Assembly: GCF_018403245.1 (NCBI RefSeq) | Contig: NZ_BOSH01000001.1 | Location: forward strand, 806,001-870,000 | DNA: 64,000 nucleotides | Reading direction: 5' to 3' | Source: Paenibacillus sp. J2TS4 | GTDB taxonomy: Bacteria > Bacillota > Bacilli > Paenibacillales > NBRC-103111 | Part shown: positions 44,312 to 53,735 of the stretch, piece after piece | Position numbering within the stretch: the first letter of the stretch is position 1 | How the letters are laid out: the number at the start of each line of letters is the position of its first letter | The notes under the pieces: model-generated | What the model saw: the letters and a program-made list of their open reading frames with translations, nothing else | Databases searched by the model: none | Told to the model about the DNA's origin: nothing | Made by a program: the position numbers and the translations under genes

Positions 44312-44707
44312 ATGAAGAAGAAATTGCAGTATAAAAACTTAATCCTTGCCTATTCCGGCATTGCTATTCTGGCTGTTGCCGGTTTCAACCTGTATAAATA
44401 TTTGCGCGACGAAATGCTTGGTTTTAGCGATTGGATCGCCATTCCTCTCTTGCTTATCTTTTTCTTTAATACGCTCACCTGGAATTCGGAAGAGGAGCAA
44501 AAGGATGAGCGAGGGCAGCTGATTACTTATAAAAGTGCAAAAATCGGATATTTCGCTTTGCTCATCCTTATTTTTATCGTTTTTGTCATTGTGGAGTTTC
44601 CCATGAAGAATCAGCCTATTCAGAACTACCCGCTGTTCATCGTGTTGTGTGCGGCGATCGTCATTTTGCCTGTGTGTGAGTGGATTGTTTCCAGAAGACA
44701 TAGGTAG
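44312..44707 (+). CDS. Four-helix membrane protein (DUF2178-like)
   Basis: About 131 residues with four hydrophobic segments and a central EEEQKDERGQLITYKSAKIG, the DER motif typical of small membrane proteins encoded next to XRE repressors in Firmicutes. The ATG at 44312 has AAGGGATG about 9 bases upstream. Function of the family unknown; possibly the output or anti-regulator of the XRE protein. Confidence 0.75.
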   Translation: MKKKLQYKNLILAYSGIAILAVAGFNLYKYLRDEMLGFSDWIAIPLLLIFFFNTLTWNSEEEQKDERGQLITYKSAKIGYFALLILIFIVFVIVEFPMKNQPIQNYPLFIVLCAAIVILPVCEWIVSRRHR

Positions 44708-44713
44708 CATCGT

Positions 44714-45280
44714 TTAATGGGTATGGACGGAGGGCGGAAGAAGCTCCCTCGTCAGGTTAAGATCATGCTGCAATGTGAAAAGAATGACGATCACCACAAC
44801 CAGAAACAGAGTAACGGGCCGCTGCCAGAAGGCCTGGGATGCTACCCGTTTGCCTGTGTGAGCCGCTTGGTGAAGCATGAGAAAGATAATAAAAATAATG
44901 ACACTATAAAGGACCACCATCCATTGGACGGTTAAGGCTACGTCGCCGGGAGGCATCATCTCGGTCAACATCGCCCCCATCATCCCGGCCATGACTCCGG
45001 ACAGAAGGCCGTCCAGCACCGCCATCATTCCCACGGGGGCGCCGGTCAAGGCTCCGGCTATCGCTCCCGCGCCCATCCCGAGTGCTGTCGCCAAGGCAAA
45101 TTGCCCTGGAATCCAGGCAGCGATAAGCGAGCCGAGCCCTAATCCAATCCCCATGCCTAGAGCCATAGCGGCGGTCATGCCTGCCATTCCGGACAAACTT
45201 TGGCGATATTGGTAAACTGTGCTGATAATCCATGCAGCAAGCAGTAAATAGATAAGTACTAGCGGAACCAATCCTTGCAC
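44714..45280 (-). CDS. Gly/Met-rich polytopic membrane protein
   Basis: About 188 residues, at least five hydrophobic segments and long runs of Gly-Ala-Met (GMGIGLGLGSLIAAW; GVMAGMMGAMLTEMMPPGD), giving tight glycine-zipper helices. The GTG at 45280 has AAAGGAGG 8 bases upstream. Divergent from the CopA gene with 129 bp between. Met-rich membrane helices near a copper pump suggest, but do not prove, a copper link. No family recognised. Confidence 0.7.
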   Translation of the reverse strand: MQGLVPLVLIYLLLAAWIISTVYQYRQSLSGMAGMTAAMALGMGIGLGLGSLIAAWIPGQFALATALGMGAGAIAGALTGAPVGMMAVLDGLLSGVMAGMMGAMLTEMMPPGDVALTVQWMVVLYSVIIFIIFLMLHQAAHTGKRVASQAFWQRPVTLFLVVVIVILFTLQHDLNLTRELLPPSVHTH

Positions 45281-45409
45281 CGGGACCACCTCCTTTTCTA
45301 TCTACATGTATATAGCTTGACCCTGCCAAATATGTAAGCATGTATGAACATATTAACGGGACAAGACCAATATACTGGGTTTAAAGCGGACAAGAACGGA
45401 GGAGAAGGA

Positions 45410-47638
45410 ATGGAAGGCAGAGGCCAACCGGAGGAAACGGTGGTGAAGATTACCGGCATGACCTGTGCGGCTTGCGCTAATCGAATCGAGAAGGTGATCG
45501 GCCGGATGGAGGGGGTATATGACATCCGGGTTAACCTTGCTCTAGAACAGGCCGCTATTAAACGGGATCATCGGCTGGTGACCATGGAGCAGCTGGAGGA
45601 GCGATTGCTCCAACTGGGCTTCGGAATGGAAAAGGAGAAGGAAGGTGAGGAAGACAACGGGCTGTCCGCGCAAGAGCGGCATTTTGCGGCTTTGCTTCGT
45701 TCGTTTATTTTCTCAGCAATGCTCACTCTTCCTTTGTTGTGGACGATGGTTACTCATTTTTCTTTAACCTCATGGATTTGGATTCCGGAATGGCTGCTGA
45801 ATCCATGGGTCCAGCTCGCGCTCGCTACTCTGGTTCAGTTTGTAATCGGTCGTCCTTTCTATTTTAATGCTTATTATGCTCTTAAAAATAAAAGCGCCAA
45901 CATGGATGTGCTCATTGTGCTTGGCACATCGGCCGCCTACTTCTATAGTCATTACTTGACGATCCGTTCCTTGCGGTTTCCGGAGTCGGCGGAGCATGTG
46001 TCTCTTTATTTTGAAACGAGTGCGATGTTAATTACGATTGTGCTGCTTGGCAAGCTGTTGGAGGCTGCAGCGAAGCGCAGAACGACGGATACGATCCGGC
46101 ACCTGCACCAGTTGCGGCCGGCGAAGGCCAGCGTCATGCGGGAGGGCCGGGAATGGTCCGTGGCCGTAGAAGAGGTGGAGAGGGGCGAAATGGTGCTGAT
46201 CCGTCCCGGAGAAAGAATTCCGGTAGACGGTCAGGTCGTCTCCGGCCACTCGACGGTGGACGAATCGATGCTGACCGGGGAATCGCTTCCCGTAAACAAG
46301 CAAAAGGGCGACCTCGTGACCGGAGGTACGGTCAATCGCGGCGGCATGCTGAAGGTGACGGTGACCCGGGCTGGAGAGGACTCTGCGGCCTCCAGAATGA
46401 TCCGGCTGTTCGAGCAGGCCCAGGCGGCCAAAATGCCGATCCAGCGAATCGCCGACCGGATATCCGGAGTATTCGTCCCCTGCATTGTGGCGGTCGCCTC
46501 GGCAGCTTTCCTCGCCGGCTACTTCTATTTGGAGCCGGGACTGTTTGGCGCCGCATTGGAAAGAGCGATTGCCGTACTGGTCGTCGCCTGCCCGTGCGCG
46601 CTCGGACTTGCCACTCCGACCTCGATTCTGGTCGGTTCTGGCCGGGCGGCGGAGCACGGGATCCTGTTCAAGGACGGCAAGACAATGGAACAGATGCAGC
46701 GCATCCGCACGGTCCTGCTGGACAAAACCGGAACGATCACCACCGGTCTGCCCGTCGTCACGGACGTATACGCTGTCGATGGCGACCGCCAATCGCTATT
46801 GCGGCTTGCGGCTGCTGCCGAGGGGCCGTCCGAGCATCCGTTTGCCCGGGCAATCGTCCAGGCGGCGCAGGAGGAGCAGGTGCCGGCGGTGGAGCCGGAC
46901 CGGTTCGCCGCCATTCCGGGAAGCGGTGTCCGCGCTGTGGTCGAGGGGACGGAGGTGCTGATCGGCACCCGGCGGCTGCTGCATCTGCACGGGATTACGC
47001 ATGTAGCCGACGAACGGATGGCCAGCAGGCTGGAAGCCCAGGGGCGAACCGTTCTATTTGTCGCTGCTAATGGTCGGGCTGCGGGCTATATTGCCGTAGC
47101 CGATCCGCTGAAGCCTTCTGTCCGGATGGCGGTCCGGCGGCTCCGCAGGCTGGGAGTCCGGGTCATGATGGTTTCCGGCGACAATCTGCGGACGGCTCAA
47201 GCTATTGCGGAGGAGGCAGGGCTGACGGATGTCCATGCCGAGGTGCTTCCCGAAGGAAAAGTAGGGCTTGTCCGCAAGCACCAAAGAAGGGGAGGCAAAG
47301 TAGCGATGGCCGGGGATGGCTTGAATGACGCGCCGGCGTTGGCTGCCGCCGATGTCGGAATCGCGGTCGGCAATGGGACGGACATCGCCCTGGAAGCGGC
47401 GGACGTCCATCTGATTAGAGGAGACGTGGGCGGGATAGCGGACGCCATCTGCATCAGCCGGCTCACGACACGCAATATTAAGCAAAATTTCACTTTCGCA
47501 CTGCTGTATAATACTTTGGCTATCCCGATCGCTTTCATGGGATTGCTGGCGCCATGGGTCGCCGGCTTGGCGATGGCGCTCAGCTCTGTATCAGTCGTCG
47601 CCAACTCTCTTCGACTAAGAAGGATAAGGCTGACATGA
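45410..47638 (+). CDS. copA: Copper-exporting P-type ATPase
   Basis: About 742 residues. One N-terminal heavy-metal domain with [13 protein letters not shown] near residue 18, then eight membrane helices, TGES, the ion-site CPC in [13 protein letters not shown] near residue 393, phosphorylated Asp in DKTGTIT near 437, SEHPFARAI and [10 protein letters not shown]. The last helices carry [10 protein letters not shown] and [12 protein letters not shown], the copper(I) signature of CopA. It pumps Cu(I) out. GGAGGAGAAGGA precedes the ATG at 45410. One HMA domain rather than the two of B. subtilis CopA. No CsoR or CopZ gene is adjacent. Confidence 0.94.
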   Translation: MEGRGQPEETVVKITGMTCAACANRIEKVIGRMEGVYDIRVNLALEQAAIKRDHRLVTMEQLEERLLQLGFGMEKEKEGEEDNGLSAQERHFAALLRSFIFSAMLTLPLLWTMVTHFSLTSWIWIPEWLLNPWVQLALATLVQFVIGRPFYFNAYYALKNKSANMDVLIVLGTSAAYFYSHYLTIRSLRFPESAEHVSLYFETSAMLITIVLLGKLLEAAAKRRTTDTIRHLHQLRPAKASVMREGREWSVAVEEVERGEMVLIRPGERIPVDGQVVSGHSTVDESMLTGESLPVNKQKGDLVTGGTVNRGGMLKVTVTRAGEDSAASRMIRLFEQAQAAKMPIQRIADRISGVFVPCIVAVASAAFLAGYFYLEPGLFGAALERAIAVLVVACPCALGLATPTSILVGSGRAAEHGILFKDGKTMEQMQRIRTVLLDKTGTITTGLPVVTDVYAVDGDRQSLLRLAAAAEGPSEHPFARAIVQAAQEEQVPAVEPDRFAAIPGSGVRAVVEGTEVLIGTRRLLHLHGITHVADERMASRLEAQGRTVLFVAANGRAAGYIAVADPLKPSVRMAVRRLRRLGVRVMMVSGDNLRTAQAIAEEAGLTDVHAEVLPEGKVGLVRKHQRRGGKVAMAGDGLNDAPALAAADVGIAVGNGTDIALEAADVHLIRGDVGGIADAICISRLTTRNIKQNFTFALLYNTLAIPIAFMGLLAPWVAGLAMALSSVSVVANSLRLRRIRLT

Positions 47639-47691
47639 ATCGGGCTGGCGAAGCGGAGCGATAAAGAGGCCGGACAGGCTTTCTTACCACA

Positions 47692-47997
47692 TATAGGATT
47701 TATAAGTTTTTGCTTCCTGAATCCCATCAAATTCTATTTGGCGATAAGAAAAGCTTCTATTGAAGTCACTTCGGAGATGTCGTCGAATTCAACAAAATTC
47801 CCCAAAAAGTGACGCAAGCCTTCGAAGCACATTCCGGGTACTTTTCGGGGACCCCAGATATTTAAAAAGCTTTTCATGCCAACCAGAACGTGGTTCACTT
47901 TAATGCTGTGCTCTAGTGGATTGCACTTCTGGTGTGGCAAAAACAACCTTTAAACGCGGTCGCCCATCCTGGAAGGACTCCGATAAGAGTTTTTCTC
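47692..47997 (+). repeat. Terminator-ended structured repeat, copy interrupted by an insertion
   Basis: 5' part 47692-47747 (GGATTTATAAGTTTTTGC ... AAATTCTAT, TTGGCGATAA) and 3' part 47937-47997 (AACGCGGTCGC, GGACTCCGATAAGAGTTTTT) match 36114-36227. Between them are about 190 extra bases containing structured repeat copy E. The gene-free stretch 47639-48228 holds nothing else I recognise. Confidence 0.65.
47757..47856 (-). repeat. Structured intergenic repeat, copy E (minus strand)
   Basis: Minus-strand reading gives GGGGTCCCCGAAAAGTA, then CTTCGAAGGC, then TCACTTTTTGGGGAA. It is bracketed by inverted repeats GAAAAGCTT (47748-47756) and AAGCTTTTC (47867-47875). Confidence 0.7.
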
Positions 47998-48228
47998 ATA
48001 AATATTGAATGGCGATTTAGGATAAAATAAATTGACTTCATACAAGTTATTAATATATACTAAGTTACGAAAAGTAATTAATTCACTAATTTTACGTAAA
48101 GCTTGATAGCTCAATAATAATCTCTGCGAGGGTGAGTCCAAGATTCGATGTCGGTTCGGTTGGGCTTATTGGCATCGATCGTGTGACATTTTTTGAACAA
48201 CCTCTATAAGAAAAGGGGGAGGGTTTTA

Positions 48229-49089
48229 TTGTATACCATACATCCGGATATTGAACTGGGCGAGGTCAAATTGAAGGTCAGTCATCTAGCAAGATCGCTT
48301 AGATTTTATCAGGACGTGGTTGGCTTAACGGTGCTCACGCAAAATGCAACAACGGCAGAGCTAACAGCGGATGGGAGTACCCCATTGGTCATCATCGAAG
48401 AAATTCCTGATGCAGTTATCGTGCCGCCACGTTCGGTCAGCGGGCTTTATCATTTTGCTATTCTGCTGCCTACCCGAAAAGCTTTGGGTGTTTCTTTACG
48501 GAGGCTTATTGACTCCGGAATTTCTATTGGGCAAGCCGATCATCTTGTCAGCGAAGCATTGTATATTTCGGATCCCGATCATAACGGTATTGAGATTTAT
48601 GCGGATCGCTCCAGAGAAGACTGGGAGAAGGATGCTGAAGGCAACTACAAGATGACGACCGATCCTATCGATTGGGAGGGATTGCTGGAGGAAGCCAGAG
48701 GGGAGGAGTGGACAGGGTTGCCTGCCGGAACCAGAATAGGTCATGTCCATTTTCACGTCAGTGATCTTCTTCAAGCACAATCCTTTTATTGCGGCATTCT
48801 GGGATTTGATGTAGCGGCTAATTATATGAGTCAGATGAGGGCTCTATTTATATCGGCGGGCGGCTATCATCATCACGTTGGATTAAATTTATGGGCTGGT
48901 ATTGGCGCCCCTGCTGCTCCGGCAAATGGAACGGGTCTTGCTTATTGGACTATCGTTTATCCCGGTGCCGTCGAATTGACCAACGCTTTAGAGCAGCTTC
49001 ACCAGGCCGGTATACCGGTTGAACAGCAAGCCGATGCTTGGCATGTTACGGATCCTTTTGGCATTCGGCTTAAATTGTCAACAAATTAA
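48229..49089 (+). CDS. VOC-family dioxygenase, CatE-like
   Basis: About 286 residues, made of two vicinal-oxygen-chelate modules: KVSHLARSLRFYQDVVGL with ALYISDPDHNGIEIYADR, then RIGHVHFHVSDLLQAQSFYC with WHVTDPFGIRLKL. The His/Glu metal pattern fits extradiol (catechol-2,3-dioxygenase-type) enzymes such as CatE. The start is TTG at 48229, five bases after GGGGGAGGG. Single-gene unit with its own terminator. Substrate unknown. Confidence 0.87.
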   Translation: MYTIHPDIELGEVKLKVSHLARSLRFYQDVVGLTVLTQNATTAELTADGSTPLVIIEEIPDAVIVPPRSVSGLYHFAILLPTRKALGVSLRRLIDSGISIGQADHLVSEALYISDPDHNGIEIYADRSREDWEKDAEGNYKMTTDPIDWEGLLEEARGEEWTGLPAGTRIGHVHFHVSDLLQAQSFYCGILGFDVAANYMSQMRALFISAGGYHHHVGLNLWAGIGAPAAPANGTGLAYWTIVYPGAVELTNALEQLHQAGIPVEQQADAWHVTDPFGIRLKLSTN

Positions 49090-49142
49090 ACCGTTCTTCC
49101 TTAAAGGCTTGGCGCGAGTAATTAATACTATAGTTAAATCAG

Positions 49143-49175
49143 CATCCTCCTGGGCGAGCTCCGGAGGATTTTTGT
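49143..49175 (+). terminator. Terminator of the VOC gene
   Basis: ATCCTCC pairs with GGAGGAT around an 12-base loop and is followed by TTTTTGTT. Confidence 0.82.
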
Positions 49176-49217
49176 TATTTTAAACAGCCTTCGGAGCTGT
49201 AGTTAAAGAGAGGAAAA

Positions 49218-49398
49218 ACCTGCAAAAAAGCAGGTCTTCGCGAAGCGGCTAATTGAAAATAGCAAAGGACATGCAAACGTGCAGGTCGTTGGAGCCTTTT
49301 GAACGATTTTCCGCTTTTATGGTAATTAACCTGCAGATTTGTATGTCTTTTTCTATATTTACTGGATTCTTGCCAATTGACGTGCACTTTAGCATGTT
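49218..49398. repeat. Palindrome array 5 (four TGCA-type units)
   Basis: ACCTGCAAAAAAGCAGGT, GACATGCAAACGTGCAGGTC, ACCTGCAGATTTGTATGTC and GACGTGCACTTTAGCATGT, about 50-60 bp apart. It lies just upstream of the promoter for the iron/haem ABC operon. Confidence 0.72.
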
Positions 49399-49457
49399 TT
49401 GTTGAGCAACAATACAGATCAGACAGATAGCGAAACCACCTTGCAAAAAAATTATGG

Positions 49458-49486
49458 TTGACTGAAAAATAGTTTACATATAAAAT
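49458..49486 (+). promoter_or_regulatory. Promoter of the haem/siderophore ABC operon
   Basis: TTGACT (49458-49463), 17-bp spacer, TAAAAT (49481-49486). AT-rich sequence follows to 49515 but I see no convincing Fur box. Confidence 0.6.
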
Positions 49487-49579
49487 AAATTTTGCCTAAA
49501 TACAAAATAATTGTTAGTGGACAAAATCGATTGGCTCAGTCCAAGGATTCAGGATGGGAGAGGAGAGAGCTAGAGAACG

Positions 49580-50680
49580 ATGAATACGAATAAGCTGCCA
49601 AGCACAGAAAAAGCCGATCACTTGAGCTATAAGCGCCATGTTCGCTCCGCTTTCACCAGCAAATGGTTGTTGGCTATCGGGATTCTGGCCGTGGCCGCGG
49701 TAATCGCGATCGTATTTGCGGCTGCGGTAGGACCGGTTTCGGTCCCGTTCTCCACCACGATGACCTTGCTGCTGGAGAAGCTTCAGCTTCCCGTCCAAAC
49801 GGTTATTGAAGATCGGGAGCGGCTGATCGTCGAGCAGGTCCGTCTGCCCCGAGTTATAGTCGGAGGCTTGGTGGGTGCGGCTTTGGCGATTTCGGGTGCG
49901 GCGATGCAAGGGCTGTTTCGCAACCCGCTGGTGGAGCCGGGGTATGTGGGAGTTTCCAGCGGAGCTGCGGTAGGGGCGGTATGCGCGTTGTTTTTTGGCT
50001 GGACGCAATTTGGCAAATGGATGCTGCCCATTTCGGCTTTTGTCGGTGCTATTGTTTCCGTTATTCTCATTTTGCTAATTTGGCGGGGAAGCCGTAAATC
50101 GTCCATTACAACGCTGCTTTTGCTTGGAATAGGCATCAATGCCCTGCTCTCCGCAATCATCAATATTATGGTAGCCAGCTCCAACAGTGAGCAGGAGCTG
50201 AGAAGCATTGTGTTCTGGCTGCAGGGAGGCTTGGAGGCGCGTACCTGGGAGCATGTTCAGTTGATCGGGCCGCCGATTGTGCTGGGATGTGCGCTTATCT
50301 GCATCTTTGGCAGGGATTTGAATCTGATGCTGCTCGGAGATGAACAGGCTGAGGGCTCAGGCATTCGGGTCAGGGGGACGAGGTATATGATTCTGGGCCT
50401 GGCCTCGCTGATGACGGGCTCCGCCGTAGCGGTAAGCGGAATTATCGGCTTTGTCGGGCTGGTCGTCCCTCATGTAGTCCGGCTGATTGCGGGTCCTGAT
50501 CACCGGCTGCTTCTGCCTGCCAGCGCGCTGGGAGGAGCCAGCTTTCTTATCGTCGCTGACGTTATTTCCCGCATGATTCTGCAGCCGGTCACATTGCAGG
50601 TTGGCGTAGTTTCGGCTTGTATCGGGGCCCCATTATTTATTTCGCTTGTATTGCGTTCAAGGAAGGTGAATCTGGGATGA
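49580..50680 (+). CDS. FecCD-type ABC permease (siderophore/haem/B12)
   Basis: 366 residues, about ten membrane helices of the FecCD/BtuC fold. Family blocks: RLPRVIVGGLVGAALAISGAAMQ, NPLVEPGYVGVSSGAA, and FVGLVVPHVVRLIAGPDHR, the site that contacts the ATPase. It overlaps the ATPase gene by four bases. First gene of a four-gene operon whose last member is ferrochelatase-like, favouring haem or another iron-porphyrin as cargo. Confidence 0.93.
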   Translation: MNTNKLPSTEKADHLSYKRHVRSAFTSKWLLAIGILAVAAVIAIVFAAAVGPVSVPFSTTMTLLLEKLQLPVQTVIEDRERLIVEQVRLPRVIVGGLVGAALAISGAAMQGLFRNPLVEPGYVGVSSGAAVGAVCALFFGWTQFGKWMLPISAFVGAIVSVILILLIWRGSRKSSITTLLLLGIGINALLSAIINIMVASSNSEQELRSIVFWLQGGLEARTWEHVQLIGPPIVLGCALICIFGRDLNLMLLGDEQAEGSGIRVRGTRYMILGLASLMTGSAVAVSGIIGFVGLVVPHVVRLIAGPDHRLLLPASALGGASFLIVADVISRMILQPVTLQVGVVSACIGAPLFISLVLRSRKVNLG

Positions 50681-51465
50681 CCGTCCGTTTAAATGCACAT
50701 GATCTGGCCGCCAGGATCGACCGTATATCGATTTTACGGCATGTTAACTTGAGCGTGTTCCAGGGTGAGTTCGTCGGGCTGATCGGCCCGAATGGCAGCG
50801 GCAAATCAACGCTGCTGCGCGTGCTGGCCGGGTTCCTCAAGCCGTCTGCAGGAGAAGTCTCTCTCGATGGCGCCGCTTTGCAGACGATGCCCAGAAAAGC
50901 CATTGCCCGCAAGCTCGCTTTTGTTCCCCAAGATTTGACCGTTGATTTTGATTTTACGGTACGGGAAATCGTGGCGATGGGGAGGCATCCGTTCCTTTCC
51001 CGTTTTGGGGTAGAAAGCGGTAGGGATCGCGACCAAACGGAGGAAGCGATGCGCCAAACGGGAATTCTTCATCTGGGGGAACGTTCTATGCCCAGCTTGT
51101 CGGGAGGGCAAAGGCAGATGGCGTTTATTGCCAAGGCGCTGGCCCAGGAGCCGGAGGTGTTGCTGCTGGATGAACCGATCTCCGCCCTGGACATCGGGCA
51201 TCAGCTTAGAGTGCTTGGCGTAATCCGCAGGCTGTGTGGGCAAGGATTATCTGCGATAGCGGCTCTGCATGATTTGAACCTGGCTTCCCGGTATTGTGAT
51301 CGGCTGATCCTGATTCGGGAAGGAGAGGTGCTGGCCAGCGGAACGTCGGAGGAAGTGATGACCGAAACCTTCATTCGCCAGGCTTATGGAGTAGATGCGG
51401 TTGTGACGACTGATTCAACGACGGGCAAACCGGCCGTTACCGCTTTGCAGGAAGCCGCCGGATAA
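50677..51465 (+). CDS. FecE-type ABC ATPase
   Basis: About 262 residues: Walker A GPNGSGKSTLLRVL, signature LSGGQRQMAFIAKAL, Walker B VLLLDEPISALD, switch ALHDLNLA. The ATG overlaps the permease stop (ATGA). Followed by a 218-bp gap before the binding-protein gene. Confidence 0.93.
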   Translation: MTVRLNAHDLAARIDRISILRHVNLSVFQGEFVGLIGPNGSGKSTLLRVLAGFLKPSAGEVSLDGAALQTMPRKAIARKLAFVPQDLTVDFDFTVREIVAMGRHPFLSRFGVESGRDRDQTEEAMRQTGILHLGERSMPSLSGGQRQMAFIAKALAQEPEVLLLDEPISALDIGHQLRVLGVIRRLCGQGLSAIAALHDLNLASRYCDRLILIREGEVLASGTSEEVMTETFIRQAYGVDAVVTTDSTTGKPAVTALQEAAG

Positions 51466-51517
51466 CTCGGGAACAAGGAGCCGGATCTATGAGGAATTGG
51501 CAGGGTAATGTCGAATG

Positions 51518-51655
51518 AAAATGAGAATCCAAGGAAGCTCGGAATGAGAATGCTAGGAACCCGATGTGAGAACGCGGGAAATCGATATGAGAACGCTGGG
51601 AACCCGTAATAAGAGCGTGGAAATCTGCAATGACGCAAGGGAACAGGAAAGATAA
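51518..51655. repeat. Degenerate ~22-bp tandem repeats
   Basis: Five or six imperfect units of the type ATGAGAACGCTGGGAACCCG fill most of the gap between the ATPase and binding-protein genes. Units vary at several positions and in length (20-23 bp). Confidence 0.55.
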
Positions 51656-51683
51656 GAATTAAACATCAAGAGGTGGATAGGAA

Positions 51684-52787
51684 ATGGCAAGTAAGGGAAG
51701 TGTTCTAAAAACAATAGGAATCGCAGCCGTTGCCTTGGGATTGCTCGCTGGCTTGTCGGCTTGCGGTTCAGCAGATCATCCGGAGAAGGGAGCCGCGGGG
51801 ACGGAAGCGGTTCAAGGGCCAAGCGAATCCACTCCTTCGCCTGCATCGCAGTCTGATGCTGGAGTAAACGACAAGGCTTCAACGGCGGATAGGGAGGCGC
51901 AGGCAGAATTTCCCCGGCAGTTGACCGTCGGGAATGAAACGGTCACGATAGACAAGCGTCCGGTCCGGATAGCAGCCCTGTCTCTGGATACGGCGGAGAT
52001 GGTTCTGGAATTGACCGACGCCTCCCACGTTGCCGTTGCTCCAAGAGGCATTGACGATCCAACGCTGGCAAGGAATACGGAGGCCGGACAGAATATCCCT
52101 AACAAAATCGCCGGGGCGACAATGCTGGATCCCGAGCAAGTGCTTTCCTACGATCCGGATCTGGTTCTGCTGACGACGATCCATGACGGGGAGAGGGATG
52201 CTGACCCTATACTTAAACAAGCCGGGATTCCGCTGATTACGTTCCAGGAATGGAACACATTACAGAAGCTTCAGCAGCATTTGCAGTTAATCGGACAGGC
52301 GATTGGACAGGAGGATAAGGCCGAATCGATCGTGGCCGACATGAACCGGAGAATCTCTGCAGTTGAAAATGCCGTAGAGAACAGCAAGGTTAAGCCGTCA
52401 GTGCTGGTTCTGTCGCCCGTCGGTCCGAATACGGGACCTTATCTGCTTGGACAGACGAACATTTCGTATGATCTGGTCGTTAAAGCTGGCGGGGTCCCCG
52501 CTGTCGATCTTATCGGAGTAAACCGGACGACGAAGGCGTCCATAGAGCAAGTAATGAAGGCCGATCCGGATATGATCCTGGTGATTGAGTGGGATGATAA
52601 AGGCGACAGCGAATTGGAGGAGATGATGTCTCAAGCCGCTTGGCAATCGCTTCAGGCCGTTCATGAAGGGCGCGTGAAGAAGATGAAAGCGAATCAGGTG
52701 ACCAACCCGAATCTGAGTGTTATAGACAGCCTGGAGGAAATAGCGGAATGGGTGCGCGAATTCGCATCCGGACAGGAGGCGCCATGA
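51684..52787 (+). CDS. Iron/haem-complex-binding lipoprotein (FecB/BtuF fold)
   Basis: About 367 residues: signal peptide, lipobox LAGLSAC, Ser/Gly/Glu-rich spacer to about residue 75, then the BtuF-like fold with the typical RIAALSLDTAEMVLELTD start and EQVLSYDPDLVLL. GAGGTGG precedes the ATG. It supplies ligand to the permease upstream. Its stop codon overlaps the start of the ferrochelatase-like gene. Confidence 0.9.
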   Translation: MASKGSVLKTIGIAAVALGLLAGLSACGSADHPEKGAAGTEAVQGPSESTPSPASQSDAGVNDKASTADREAQAEFPRQLTVGNETVTIDKRPVRIAALSLDTAEMVLELTDASHVAVAPRGIDDPTLARNTEAGQNIPNKIAGATMLDPEQVLSYDPDLVLLTTIHDGERDADPILKQAGIPLITFQEWNTLQKLQQHLQLIGQAIGQEDKAESIVADMNRRISAVENAVENSKVKPSVLVLSPVGPNTGPYLLGQTNISYDLVVKAGGVPAVDLIGVNRTTKASIEQVMKADPDMILVIEWDDKGDSELEEMMSQAAWQSLQAVHEGRVKKMKANQVTNPNLSVIDSLEEIAEWVREFASGQEAP

Positions 52788-53716
52788 TCGGGCTTGTACT
52801 GACCGCTTACGGGATGGTTTCTTCCTTGGATGAACTGGAGGATTTCTATACACATATTTATCATGGGAAAAAACCGGATGAGGATAAAATGGCCCAAGCG
52901 CTGGCCCAGTACCGTTCTTTGGGGGTATGCGATCCTCTTTATTCGGTTACCCGGCGGCAAGCGGAAGCACTGGAGCGCAGGCTGGCTTCTAAGCTAGAGC
53001 AGACGGTCAAATCATACGTAATCTGCAAGCACACTCCCCCGTTTGCCGCAGAGACGGCAGCAGCCATGATCGCCGATGGGGTGTCGAGAGCCGTTATTCT
53101 GCCGTTATCTCCGCTTTATTCCAAAACGGGAGCAGGCTGGTATGAGCGGGACCTGCGTGAAGCATTGCCTTGTGAGCGGCCAGTGGAGCTGCTGCCCGTT
53201 TATCACTGGCACCTATTCCCTGAATTCGTGCAGATAGTCGCACAAAGAGTCCGTACCGCTGCAGCCTGGCTTCCAGCAAAGGTGCGCGGGAGAACGACAG
53301 TCGTATTTACTGCTCATAGTCAGCCCGGCCGGCCTGAGGCCCACCCGGAATATTGCGAACAATTCCAGGCGCTGGCGGAAGCTGTCGCTCAGGAGGCGGG
53401 CTGCGTTTCATGGCGGTCAGCTTACCGCAGCGGAAATCCCGCTCCTCAGACTTGGCTGGGACCGGATGTGCTGGAGGTCATCGAGGAAGAGAAGGCGGCA
53501 GGCACTGAAGCGATCGTTGTATGTGATTTGCTGTCTCTGACCGAGAATGTAGAGCTGCTGTACGATATTGGAGTCGAGGGGCAGGCTAGAGCGGAAGCGC
53601 TCGGAATGGAATTCGTACGGACCGGTTGCTTGAACGACTCGGACGATTTCATGAATGTCATGTTGACTATCGTTATGGAGCGGCTGGCGGAAGCGGGTTG
53701 GAACTATATAAATTGA
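52784..53716 (+). CDS. Ferrochelatase-like protein (CpfC/HemH family) in a haem/siderophore uptake operon
   Basis: About 310 residues, the length of B. subtilis HemH. It follows that protein throughout: LVLTAYGMVSSLDELEDFYTHI, GKKPDEDK, then TAHSQPG with the catalytic His near residue 177, TWLGPDV, and ENVELLYD with the catalytic Glu near residue 256. It lacks the usual haem-operon neighbours and is coupled (ATGA) to a binding-protein gene; GGAGG is inside that gene. It could insert iron into coproporphyrin, work in reverse on imported haem, or chelate another tetrapyrrole. Confidence 0.85.
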   Translation: MIGLVLTAYGMVSSLDELEDFYTHIYHGKKPDEDKMAQALAQYRSLGVCDPLYSVTRRQAEALERRLASKLEQTVKSYVICKHTPPFAAETAAAMIADGVSRAVILPLSPLYSKTGAGWYERDLREALPCERPVELLPVYHWHLFPEFVQIVAQRVRTAAAWLPAKVRGRTTVVFTAHSQPGRPEAHPEYCEQFQALAEAVAQEAGCVSWRSAYRSGNPAPQTWLGPDVLEVIEEEKAAGTEAIVVCDLLSLTENVELLYDIGVEGQARAEALGMEFVRTGCLNDSDDFMNVMLTIVMERLAEAGWNYIN

Positions 53717-53735
53717 ACTAAAGAATTCATAGATC

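Noticed and set aside
45281..45409. CopY- or CsoR-type operator between the Gly/Met-rich membrane gene and copA
   Set aside because: TACATGTA is present but lacks the TACAnnTGTA spacing, and no CsoR-like palindrome is seen.
49486..49580. Fur box in front of the haem/siderophore operon
   Set aside because: The region is AT-rich, but no 19-bp GATAATGATAATCATTATC-like palindrome is convincing.
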